NCBI GenBank assembly: GCA_946480125.1
Contig: CAMLIY010000011.1
Location: forward strand, 1 to 30,598
Length of the DNA: 30,598 nucleotides
Source of the DNA: an uncultured Asticcacaulis sp.
Lineage (GTDB): Bacteria; Pseudomonadota; Alphaproteobacteria; Caulobacterales; Caulobacteraceae
Reading direction: 5' to 3'
Positions 16,403 through 23,245 of this stretch are shown in pieces (position 1 is the stretch's first letter; every line of letters starts with the position of its first letter). Made by a program: the position numbers and the translations under genes. The notes beneath the pieces are model-generated. The model was not told where the DNA came from and made no database searches. It saw only the letters and a list, made by a program, of their open reading frames with translations.

Positions 16403-17469
16403 CAGGCCAGTTCCACAACCTGCGGCGCCGGCATGGGCCCCACCGTCATCTTGATGGCACTCCACGACCAGCCAACGCCAAAACCCATCATGACCAGGCT
16501 TTGCGGTGTATCGAACTTGTCGGCCAGCTTGGCGGCGATGGTCAGCGGGATTGAAGCCGACGATGTATTGCCATAGGTTTCCATGGCGATCGGCACCTTA
16601 TTTTCCGGCAGACCTGATTTCTTGCGCAGGTGATTGAGCATGAAGACATTGGCCTGATGGAACAGGACATAATCGACATCATCGATGGTCGTGCCCGACG
16701 TTTCAAAAATCGATTTGACCAGCGGCGGCACGTTTTTCAGCGTGAAATTGAAGACTTCGGTGCCATTCAGGTGCAGGCGTGACTTGCGATACAGTTCTTC
16801 GGCCCGTCCGGGGCTATGCGGGGCCTTCGGCGGCAGCAGCGGATGCTTCAAACCACCGGCCTCGACCATGATATGCGGCGCGCCGGAACCATCGGTGCCG
16901 AAGACGCCATACATTTCATCCGTATCCGGATTAATTTCAAGCGCGGTGGCCGAACCGGCATCGCCAAAGAGTGGAATCGTCGCCCGATCGCCTTCTAGCA
17001 GCTTGGAGGTCGAGACATCACCGGCCAGAACCAGGGCCCGCGCCGGCCGGCCGGAGACTTTCAGGGTCTGCATCAGCGAGGCGGCGGTCCACAGGCCATA
17101 GGCATAGCCCGAACAGCCGAGATTGATATCAAAGGCAAGGCATGAGCCTAGGCCAAGCCTTGATTGCAGGGCGCAGGCGGTGGCGGGAATGACGAAATCG
17201 GCGCTTTGCGTCACCATGATCAGCACATCGATTGTATCACGCGCCCAGCCGAGTTCATCGAGCAGGCCATCGGCAGCCTTCTGGCAGAGGTCTGAGGTCA
17301 GGATGTCCGGGCGGGCAATATGACGCGAACGAACACCGATCGAGCCCATCAGGCGTTCGCGTTCGGCTTCATCCGGGATCAGGTTTTCGGCGGCCAGATC
17401 GCGCGTCTCGGCGGGCACGCAGGCGCGAATGCCGCGAATACTGACGCCCTTCATTGTCGCTTCGGTCAT
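16402..17469 (-). CDS. 3-oxoacyl-ACP synthase III family protein (second copy, first gene of the operon)
   Basis: A 355-residue FabH-type condensing enzyme with an intact triad: Cys119 in DINLGCSGYAYGL, His271 in LFHQANVF and Asn301 in YGNTSSASIP. Its ending GFGVGWSWS matches the paralogue at 10.7 kb. An insertion near residues 205-230 (GGLKHPLLPPKAPHSPGR) is absent from the paralogue. The ATG at 17469 is chosen because GAGG lies eight bases upstream; a GTG three codons earlier would overlap that site. It leads a ten-gene minus-strand operon ending with pseG and pseH and is divergent from an ACP-pseF pair. It could catalyse a separate round of chain extension. Confidence 0.9.
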   Translation of the reverse strand: MTEATMKGVSIRGIRACVPAETRDLAAENLIPDEAERERLMGSIGVRSRHIARPDILTSDLCQKAADGLLDELGWARDTIDVLIMVTQSADFVIPATACALQSRLGLGSCLAFDINLGCSGYAYGLWTAASLMQTLKVSGRPARALVLAGDVSTSKLLEGDRATIPLFGDAGSATALEINPDTDEMYGVFGTDGSGAPHIMVEAGGLKHPLLPPKAPHSPGRAEELYRKSRLHLNGTEVFNFTLKNVPPLVKSIFETSGTTIDDVDYVLFHQANVFMLNHLRKKSGLPENKVPIAMETYGNTSSASIPLTIAAKLADKFDTPQSLVMMGFGVGWSWSAIKMTVGPMPAPQVVELA

Positions 17470-17605
17470 GTCCGGCACCTCAAATTACGCAACGCTTATC
17501 GGTGATTCGCTTGAACGCCACCAATCACAACCCTGCGCATGTACCCTTTAAGGGATTATTGACGGAATCGGCCTTTATTAACCTATATATTTTCAGGAGT
17601 GCCCC
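17470..17605. promoter_or_regulatory. Divergent promoter region of the acyl/pseGH operon and the ACP-pseF operon
   Basis: The 136 bases separate two outward-facing operons and must hold both promoters. At 17548-17563, TTAA-N7-TTGAC differs from the CtrA box (TTAA-N7-TTAAC) by one base. GANTC sites, the CcrM methylation target in Caulobacterales, lie at 17504-17508 and 17565-17569. GTGATT (17502-17507) and AATCAC (17523-17528) form an inverted repeat. AGGAG serves the ACP start. None of this is proof of binding. Confidence 0.45.
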
Positions 17606-17827
17606 ATGGATAAGTCCGCCTTTTTTGCCGCCGTTGCCGAAATTCTGGAAGCCGATCCGGCCGGCCTGTCCGGTGACGAACAGATCAGCGATGTCGGCAA
17701 CTGGGACAGCCTGTCGGTCATTTCCTTCGTCGCCATGGTTGACAGCGATATGGACCAGATCGTCGATGGCGAACAGCTCAAGGGCGCCAAAACCCTGAAC
17801 GACCTGGCGGCTCTGGTCGGCCTCTAA
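17606..17827 (+). CDS. Acyl carrier protein (second copy, in operon with pseF)
   Basis: A 73-residue acidic protein of the phosphopantetheine-binding family. The modified serine is in GNWDSLSVISFVAMVD (Ser about residue 35). AGGAG lies six bases before the ATG at 17606. pseF starts four bases after its stop, so the two share a transcript. Carriers of this type occur in sugar-acyl and polyketide-like gene sets. Its pairing with pseF, and its position back to back with a ketoacyl synthase, links carrier-bound chemistry to the nonulosonic acid pathway. Confidence 0.9.
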   Translation: MDKSAFFAAVAEILEADPAGLSGDEQISDVGNWDSLSVISFVAMVDSDMDQIVDGEQLKGAKTLNDLAALVGL

Positions 17828-17831
17828 AGCT

Positions 17832-18515
17832 ATGAAACGGGTCGCCATCATCCCGGCGCGCGGCGGCTCGAAACGCATTCCGCGCAAGAATATCAAGCCT
17901 TTTTTTGGCCAGCCGATGATCAGCTATTCGATCCGGGCGGCGCAGGCGTCCGGTCTGTTCGACAATGTGGTGGTCTCGACCGATGATGAAGAGATCGCCG
18001 ACGTGGCGCGGTCTTTCTGTGCCGATATTCCCTTCATGCGGCCGGCGCACCTGGCCAATGATCATGCCGGCACGGGTGCAGTCGTCATTCACGCCCTGGA
18101 ATGGTTCCGGAAAAATGGAATTGATTATGATGCCGCCTGCTGCATCTACGCGACAGCGCCCTTGCTCGATCCGGAGCGCCTGAAAGAAGGCTGGGAAAAG
18201 CTGCAAGGCAAGCGCTTCGCGTTCAGCGTCACCTCCTATGCCTTCCCGATCCAGCGCGCTCTGAAGCAAACCGCCGATGGCAGCGTTGATATGTTCTGGC
18301 CGGAAAACCTGACCAAACGCTCACAGGATCTGGAGCCCGCCTATCATGATGCCGCGCAGTTCTACTGGGGCTGGACCGATGCCTGGCTCATGGGCGAGAT
18401 CGCCTTTTCGCCCATATCCGTGCCGGTTATTCTGCCGCGTACTCAGGTGGTCGATATCGACACGCCGGAAGACTGGGAAGTCGCCGAAGTCACCTATAGG
18501 GTGCTGAAGGGCTAG
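17832..18515 (+). CDS. pseF: Pseudaminic acid cytidylyltransferase PseF
   Basis: A 227-residue cytosolic enzyme that couples pseudaminic acid to CMP from CTP, the last step before glycosyl transfer. The CMP-sugar synthetase motif IPARGGSKRIPRKNIK opens the protein, followed by VSTDDEEIADVA, and AYHDAAQFYWG and DIDTPEDWEVAE near the C-terminus, all typical of PseF rather than of CMP-sialic acid synthetases. It follows the ACP gene by four bases. Its TAG stop overlaps the stop of the convergent TRIC gene in the shared sequence CTAG. Confidence 0.94.
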   Translation: MKRVAIIPARGGSKRIPRKNIKPFFGQPMISYSIRAAQASGLFDNVVVSTDDEEIADVARSFCADIPFMRPAHLANDHAGTGAVVIHALEWFRKNGIDYDAACCIYATAPLLDPERLKEGWEKLQGKRFAFSVTSYAFPIQRALKQTADGSVDMFWPENLTKRSQDLEPAYHDAAQFYWGWTDAWLMGEIAFSPISVPVILPRTQVVDIDTPEDWEVAEVTYRVLKG

Positions 18516-19156
18516 TATTCCGTCTCGCCGCCGCCTTGGGCGAATCCCGGCAGGCGCAGATTGTATTTGATGGCGCAGGCCCGCAAAGCCACGCCGGCGA
18601 AGAAGCCGATAATCGCCGCCAGCCAGAAATCCGCGCCCATCAGTCTTAACCCGGTGAAGACCGACGCGCTCAGCAGCGCCGCCGTGACATAGATCTCGCG
18701 GCTCATCAGCAAATTGGGTTCACCGGCCAGTACATCACGGATAATCCCGCCGAAGCACGAGGTCAGCACGCCCATAATGATCGCCGAAAACGGATGGATG
18801 CCCAGACTGAGCGCCTTGGCCGTGCCGACCACGGCATAGGCCGCCAGGCCCACGGCATCGAGCCACAACAATGCCCGGAATCGCCAGCCGCGCTTGGCGA
18901 AGATCCACACCGCCACGGCGGCCACAAGACTGGCAATGATATAACCCGGCCGCTGCACCCAGAAGACCGGCGCGCCGATCAGCAGATCGCGCATCGTGCC
19001 GCCGCCGACGCCGGTGATCGCGGCGAAAAAGCCGAAGGTGACGATATCCTGACGCGAGCGCGCCGCCGCCAGCGCACCGGTCATGGCAAAGATGGCGACG
19101 GCGGCGTAATCGAGCCAGAAAAGGGCCAGGGAAATCGGCGAGGTCAGGGTATCCAT
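18512..19156 (-). CDS. TRIC/UPF0126-family inner-membrane protein
   Basis: A 214-residue protein with about seven hydrophobic helices. It shows the duplicated TRIC motif: GVGGGTMRDLL in the first repeat (near residue 50) and CFGGIIRDVLAGE in the second (near residue 135). Family members form trimeric cation channels; a bacterial link to glycine or other small-molecule transport has also been proposed, so the cargo is open. AAGG lies seven bases before the ATG. It follows the glycine-zipper gene by about 20 bases and may be cotranscribed with it. It has no evident link to the pseudaminic acid genes. Confidence 0.9.
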   Translation of the reverse strand: MDTLTSPISLALFWLDYAAVAIFAMTGALAAARSRQDIVTFGFFAAITGVGGGTMRDLLIGAPVFWVQRPGYIIASLVAAVAVWIFAKRGWRFRALLWLDAVGLAAYAVVGTAKALSLGIHPFSAIIMGVLTSCFGGIIRDVLAGEPNLLMSREIYVTAALLSASVFTGLRLMGADFWLAAIIGFFAGVALRACAIKYNLRLPGFAQGGGETEY

Positions 19157-19175
19157 GACCTCGCCTTATCATATC

Positions 19176-19727
19176 TTACCAGTGACGCCCATAGTAGGGA
19201 CGGCCACGATAGTGATGATAGCCGTAGCCATAGCCGGGGCTACTGGAAAAGAAGACGGTGACGTAGCCGCGCGGCGGCGGTGGCGGGGCGTAATAGCCGT
19301 CATCATAGGCATAATAAGCGTTCTGGTAGCACTGAACGCTGTCAGAACCGACGGCATTGCCGAGCATCCCGCCGACCATGGCGCCGCCGATGGTATTGCC
19401 GCCGCGGTTCCAGCGGTTGGACAGACCGTTGCCGACCATGCCGCCCAGCACGGCGCCGACAATCGTGCCGGTGGCGCGGGCGCTGGCCTGGCGTTGATAG
19501 CAATAACCGGCGGGTTCGCGGCCTTGTGGCGCGGCGGAAGGATATCCGCTGTCTCTTGCCATATCTTTGGCCTGATCAGCTCGTCCCTGCTCGTAGGCCT
19601 GGCGCAGTTCGGTCTGGCTATAGGGACGCAAATTAGGCGCCGCGTCAGGCGTTTGCGCCAGAACCGGCTGGGCCAGCATCAGGGCCGCACCCGCCAAAAG
19701 GCATGTCTGTGTGATCAGGGATTTCAT
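19176..19727 (-). CDS. Secreted glycine-zipper protein (hypothetical)
   Basis: A 183-residue protein with a Sec signal peptide (cleavage likely after PVLA, near residue 24). Residues 85-127 hold a glycine-zipper pair typical of the 17-kDa surface antigen type (TIVGAVLGGMVGNGL and TIGGAMVGGMLGNAVG). The C-terminus is rich in tyrosine, glycine and proline with a run of five prolines. It is probably periplasmic or outer-membrane associated. There is no lipobox cysteine. The function is unknown. It lies just upstream of the TRIC gene. Confidence 0.85.
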   Translation of the reverse strand: MKSLITQTCLLAGAALMLAQPVLAQTPDAAPNLRPYSQTELRQAYEQGRADQAKDMARDSGYPSAAPQGREPAGYCYQRQASARATGTIVGAVLGGMVGNGLSNRWNRGGNTIGGAMVGGMLGNAVGSDSVQCYQNAYYAYDDGYYAPPPPPRGYVTVFFSSSPGYGYGYHHYRGRPYYGRHW

Positions 19728-19847
19728 CTACGCATACTCCGCTTATGGATTCCCCCTTACCCTAAAATTATGTCCGGCGCATGGCCAAAGTATTGACCAG
19801 GGGATGACATGGGTTCAAGCCTTTCGTCTGTATCAGGAGCACCGAAT

Positions 19848-20690
19848 ATGTCCGAAATGAAACCCGTTATCGCTCTGCACAGCGCCTATCGTGACGATAT
19901 CGGCGACCTGGTGACGCGCCGGCCGGTGCCTTCACAGAACCTGAACAATATCGGCGCCTTCCTGTTCCTCAATCACCACGGCCCGCAAACCTATGCGCCG
20001 AATAATCGCGGCCTGCCGTTTGGCCCGCATCCGCATCGCGGCTTCGAGACCGTGACCTTCATCCTCGAAGGCGACCTGGCCCACCGCGATACCGGCGGTC
20101 ACGAAAGCATCATCCATGCCGGCGGCGTGCAGTGGATGACGGCCGGCAGCGGCTTGGTGCATGAGGAGGTATCGCCAGAAGCCTTCAAACGCGACGGCGG
20201 ACCGATGGAGATTTTGCAGCTTTGGGTCAATCTGCCGGCGCGGCTGAAAATGACCGCCCCACGCTATACCGGCGTACAGCAACCCGAAATCCCGACCATC
20301 GAGGCGGACGGCGTGACGCTCAACCTGATTTCCGGCCACTGGCGCGGGATGAATGGCCCGATTGAGTCGCTGACCGGTGTTTTCATGACGACGCTCGAAA
20401 TGACAGCCGGCGGCCGGATCAGCTTTGATGGCCTCGAAGGCCGGGACGTGTTTTTATATGTCGTGCGCGGTGACTTGGCGGTCAATGGTGCCGACGTCCC
20501 GCACTGGAATCTGGTGCAGTTCGGCGCAGGCGGGCTGATCGATATCGAGGCAGTGAAGAATAGTGTCGTGCTGTTTGGTCATGCCGAACCGATCGATGAG
20601 CCGATCGTGGCGCACGGCCCGTTCGTGATGAATACAGTGCCCGAAATTCACCAGGCCTATGCCGATTATCAGGCGGGGAAGTTTGGGTAA
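19848..20690 (+). CDS. Pirin family protein
   Basis: A 280-residue bicupin. The metal-binding N-terminal cupin is evident: PHPHRGFETVTF, IIHAGGVQWMTAGSGLVHEE with the histidine and glutamate ligands. The C-terminal cupin is less conserved, as is usual. Bacterial pirins include quercetin dioxygenases and redox sensors; the substrate cannot be told from sequence. The ATG at 19848 follows AGGAG by eight bases; thirteen upstream in-frame residues are rejected. Palindromic repeat A starts directly after its stop codon. Confidence 0.92.
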   Translation: MSEMKPVIALHSAYRDDIGDLVTRRPVPSQNLNNIGAFLFLNHHGPQTYAPNNRGLPFGPHPHRGFETVTFILEGDLAHRDTGGHESIIHAGGVQWMTAGSGLVHEEVSPEAFKRDGGPMEILQLWVNLPARLKMTAPRYTGVQQPEIPTIEADGVTLNLISGHWRGMNGPIESLTGVFMTTLEMTAGGRISFDGLEGRDVFLYVVRGDLAVNGADVPHWNLVQFGAGGLIDIEAVKNSVVLFGHAEPIDEPIVAHGPFVMNTVPEIHQAYADYQAGKFG

Positions 20691-20866
20691 TTCTCCTCCC
20701 CATTTCTTGAATGGGGAGGTGGCATTTGCGCAGCAAATGACGGAGGGGCGCAGCTCAAAAATTGACGCACGGTTTTTGCTGCGAACTATAGCGAAGCGCC
20801 CCTCCGTCAGCGGCACCAGCCCTTCGGGCTTCGCGCTGACACCTCCCCACTTCGTAGGGAGGAGGG
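20691..20866. repeat. Long palindromic repeat, copy A
   Basis: A 176-base element that fills the whole gap between the pirin stop and the pseI stop. Outer ends TTCTCCTCCC (20691) and GGGAGGAGGG (20857-20866) are near-complementary. Inner arms GACGGAGGGG (20739-20748) and CCCCTCCGTC (20799-20808) are exact complements. A side hairpin GTCAGCG...CGCTGAC follows (about 20806-20840). Copy B at 23.1 kb has the same blocks in the same order. No transposase is present, so it looks like a REP/BIME-like or miniature mobile element, and it could end transcription from both sides. Confidence 0.85.
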
Positions 20867-21916
20867 TTATTCGATCATATCCAGCGCCAACGGCTCACCC
20901 CGCGCGATATCGCGGCTGGCGGTCTTGCCGAGCACGTTCCACAGCTGCGAGGGCGGCAGGCCCAGGCCCGGACGGATGGAGCGGATATTGTCATTCGTCA
21001 GCACCTCACCGGCCATGATATCCTTCACGACATAGAGCGAGCGGCGGAAGGTTTTTGAACCCTGCTCGGTGCCAAGCGTCTCATAATGGACGCGGCCCAG
21101 CGCCTTCCAGGCGTCCTTGCAGTCTCGCACCAGGGCGGTGAATTCCGCCGGCTCCAGCGAGAAGCCGGAATCCGGGCCGCCATCGGCGCGGGCGAGTGTA
21201 AAATGCTTCTCAATCACGCAGCCGCCAAGCGCCACAGACGCCACGGACGCCGCCGTACCGAAGGTATGATCGGACAGACCGGACACGCAGCCGAACTTGC
21301 GGCCGAGGTCGGGCACCGTGCGGACATTGGCATCGGCGATATTGGCCGGATATTCCGACACGCAATGCAGCAGGATGATCTCACCGGAGCCGAACTTGCG
21401 CGCCGTCTGCACCGCCGCATCGATCTCATTGGCATTGGCCATACCGGTGGACATGATCATCGGCTTGCCCTGCTGCGCCACATAGGCGACCAGCGGCAGG
21501 TCGACCAGCTCAAACGAGGCGATCTTGTAGGCCGGCGCACCGAGACTTTCCAGCAGATCGACGGCGGTATGATCGAACGGTGAGGAGAACATAGTGACGC
21601 CGCGCTTCTTTGCCCGCTCGAAAAGGGCCGGATGCCAGTCCCACGGGGTATGGGCTTCCTGGTAAAGATCATAGAGCGAATAGCCGTCCCATAGCCCGCC
21701 ATGCAGTTGAAACTCTGGCCGGTCGGATTTCATGGTGATGGTGTCGGCGGTATAGGTCTGGAGCTTGATGGCGTCACAGCCGGTTTCCGCCGCCGCGTCG
21801 ATCATGGTCAATGCGCGATCGAGCGAGCCGTTATGATTACCGGACAGTTCGCAGATAATATAAGGCGGATGATCGGCGCCAATCTTTTGACCGGCAATCG
21901 TGACTTCAAGATTCAT
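20867..21916 (-). CDS. pseI: Pseudaminic acid synthase PseI
   Basis: A 349-residue NeuB-family enzyme that condenses the 6-deoxy-altrose derivative with phosphoenolpyruvate to form pseudaminic acid. The TIM barrel shows ICELSGNHNGSLDRA, DAIKLQTYTADTIT, FSSPFDHTAVDLLESL, KIASFELVDLPL and CVIEKHFTLAR (metal and PEP ligands). The C-terminal SAF (antifreeze-like) domain covers about residues 290-345 (SLYVVKDIMAGEVLT). The start overlaps the pseC stop by four bases (ATGA), so the two are coupled. The stop codon abuts palindromic repeat A. Called neuB in some Caulobacter literature. Confidence 0.95.
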   Translation of the reverse strand: MNLEVTIAGQKIGADHPPYIICELSGNHNGSLDRALTMIDAAAETGCDAIKLQTYTADTITMKSDRPEFQLHGGLWDGYSLYDLYQEAHTPWDWHPALFERAKKRGVTMFSSPFDHTAVDLLESLGAPAYKIASFELVDLPLVAYVAQQGKPMIMSTGMANANEIDAAVQTARKFGSGEIILLHCVSEYPANIADANVRTVPDLGRKFGCVSGLSDHTFGTAASVASVALGGCVIEKHFTLARADGGPDSGFSLEPAEFTALVRDCKDAWKALGRVHYETLGTEQGSKTFRRSLYVVKDIMAGEVLTNDNIRSIRPGLGLPPSQLWNVLGKTASRDIARGEPLALDMIE

Positions 21917-23097
21917 AACACTTCACTTAAGGCTTTAATGACCCGCGCCGGGTCTTCATCCGCCATATCAGCATAGAGCGGTAAAGAGAGTGTGTTCTGA
22001 TAGAAGCGATCGGCGCCGGGCAATGCACGCTGGGCAAGCGCATGTGTCTGCCAGTAAGGTTGTCGATGGACCGGCGCATAATGCACCTGCGTGCCGATGC
22101 CGCGCTCACGTAAACCGGCCATGACCGCGGCGCGCGTGGTGCCGAGGGCGGTGAAATCGATATTGACCGCGAACAGATGGAAGACGGCATCATAATCCGA
22201 ATATTTCCAGTTTGCCGGAATATTAGCGGCCGCCAGCGCCGCCTGATAAGCTGTCACCAGCTCCTTACGCCGCGCCGCGAAATGCGGCAGGCGCTTCAGT
22301 TGCGACAGGCCAAGCGCGCAATTGATATCCGGCAGGCGGTAATTATAGCCCAGGCACTGCTGCTCATAGACCCAGGGGCCGGTATCGCCCTCGCCATCAT
22401 ATCTCAGGCCAACAAAGTGGGTTGGATCACGCTCGATTCCGTGTGAGCGCAAGGCCCGCAGCCGCCGCGCCAGTACCGGATCATTGGTGGTAATCGCCCC
22501 GCCCTCGCCGGTGGTCAGGGTCTTGACCGGATGGAAGGAGAAACAGGCCGCGGTTGAGCTTTGACAAGAGCCGACCGGCCCTTGCGGCCCGACCGTGCCG
22601 ATGGCATGACAGGCGTCCTCTATGACGAAGGCGCCATGCTCCTCACATACTTCCTGAATATGTGAAAGATCAACCGGCCGGCCGGCATAATGAACCGGAA
22701 TGACCCCGCCCAGGCGATGGCCGTGATAGTCACGCTCCAGAGTCTTCAGCGCGTCATCGAAGGTCTCGTCAGTCATCAGGCCGGTGACCGGATCGACATC
22801 GGCGAAGATCACCGGCGCCCCACAATAGGCGACGCAGTTAGCGGAAGCCGCAAAGGTAATCGCCGGCACGATGACGGCGCAGCGCGGCGACAGTTCCTCG
22901 CTCATGACGGCGAGATGGAGTGCCGCCGTACCATTGGCAACCACCACCGCCTCTTTCGCGCAGACCGTCTCGGCCACGGCGGCCTCAAAGCGCTCCACCA
23001 TCGGACCTGTGGTCAGGAAATCGGAGCGCAGGGTCTCGACCACGGCTTCGATATCGGCCTCGCTGATCGACTGGCGGCCATAGGGGAGAAAGGTCAA
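21913..23097 (-). CDS. pseC: UDP-4-amino-4,6-dideoxy-N-acetyl-beta-L-altrosamine transaminase PseC
   Basis: A 394-residue PLP enzyme that aminates C4 of the PseB product, using glutamate. The protein begins in the typical way with TFLPYGRQSISEADIEAV. Motifs: VANGTAALHLAV, VIEDACHAIG, the PLP-lysine motif SFHPVKTLTTGEGG and YNYRLPDINCALG. The start is a TTG at 23097 with GGAGG five bases upstream, and that ribosome binding site is the end of palindromic repeat B. The frame continues upstream for 48 codons, but these only translate the repeat and are excluded. It lies between pseB and pseI. Called FlmB in Caulobacter. Confidence 0.94.
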   Translation of the reverse strand: MTFLPYGRQSISEADIEAVVETLRSDFLTTGPMVERFEAAVAETVCAKEAVVVANGTAALHLAVMSEELSPRCAVIVPAITFAASANCVAYCGAPVIFADVDPVTGLMTDETFDDALKTLERDYHGHRLGGVIPVHYAGRPVDLSHIQEVCEEHGAFVIEDACHAIGTVGPQGPVGSCQSSTAACFSFHPVKTLTTGEGGAITTNDPVLARRLRALRSHGIERDPTHFVGLRYDGEGDTGPWVYEQQCLGYNYRLPDINCALGLSQLKRLPHFAARRKELVTAYQAALAAANIPANWKYSDYDAVFHLFAVNIDFTALGTTRAAVMAGLRERGIGTQVHYAPVHRQPYWQTHALAQRALPGADRFYQNTLSLPLYADMADEDPARVIKALSEVL

Positions 23098-23098
23098 A

Positions 23099-23231
23099 TT
23101 CTCCTCCCTTGCGAAGCGGCAACTTCGTTGTGACGGAGGGGGGTAACCGCGCAGAGCCCCCCTCCGTCTCGACGCGCTACGCTTGCTCGACACCTCCCCC
23201 GCTTCGCCAAGAGGCTCGCAAGGGAGGAGAA
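23099..23231. repeat. Long palindromic repeat, copy B
   Basis: A 133-base element between pseB and pseC. The ends TTCTCCTCCC (23099-23108) and GGGAGGAGAA (23222-23231) are complementary. Inner arms GACGGAGGGG (23132-23141) and CCCCTCCGTC (23159-23168) match those of copy A exactly and pair across a short loop. A GACACCTCCCC block near 23190 is shared with copy A. It has the same orientation as copy A but a shorter middle. Being inside the pseB-pseC transcript, it should fold into a strong hairpin in the mRNA. Confidence 0.87.
23101..23107 (-). promoter_or_regulatory. Ribosome binding site of pseC supplied by repeat B
   Basis: On the minus strand this is GGAGGAG, with GGAGG five bases before the TTG start at 23097. 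It is part of the terminal arm of repeat B and can pair with the opposite end of the element (23222-23231). Translation of pseC could therefore be masked or exposed by folding. Confidence 0.65.
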
Positions 23232-23245
23232 GGTGAGGCAAACCA

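Noticed and set aside
10689..17469. The acyl operon as a housekeeping fatty-acid synthesis cluster
   Set aside because: It lacks fabD, fabF, fabZ and fabI, contains a Rieske oxygenase and an AMP ligase, has KAS III copies with a different C-terminal motif from FabH, and is fused to pseG-pseH.
17559..17589. A sigma-70-like promoter (TTGACG and TATATA) before the second ACP
   Set aside because: The spacer is 19 bases and the predicted start would fall at the ribosome binding site, leaving almost no leader.
23098..23241. A 48-residue N-terminal extension of PseC from an upstream TTG
   Set aside because: The extra codons are translated palindromic repeat, and known PseC proteins begin near the PYGRQ motif. 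A good ribosome site precedes the inner TTG.
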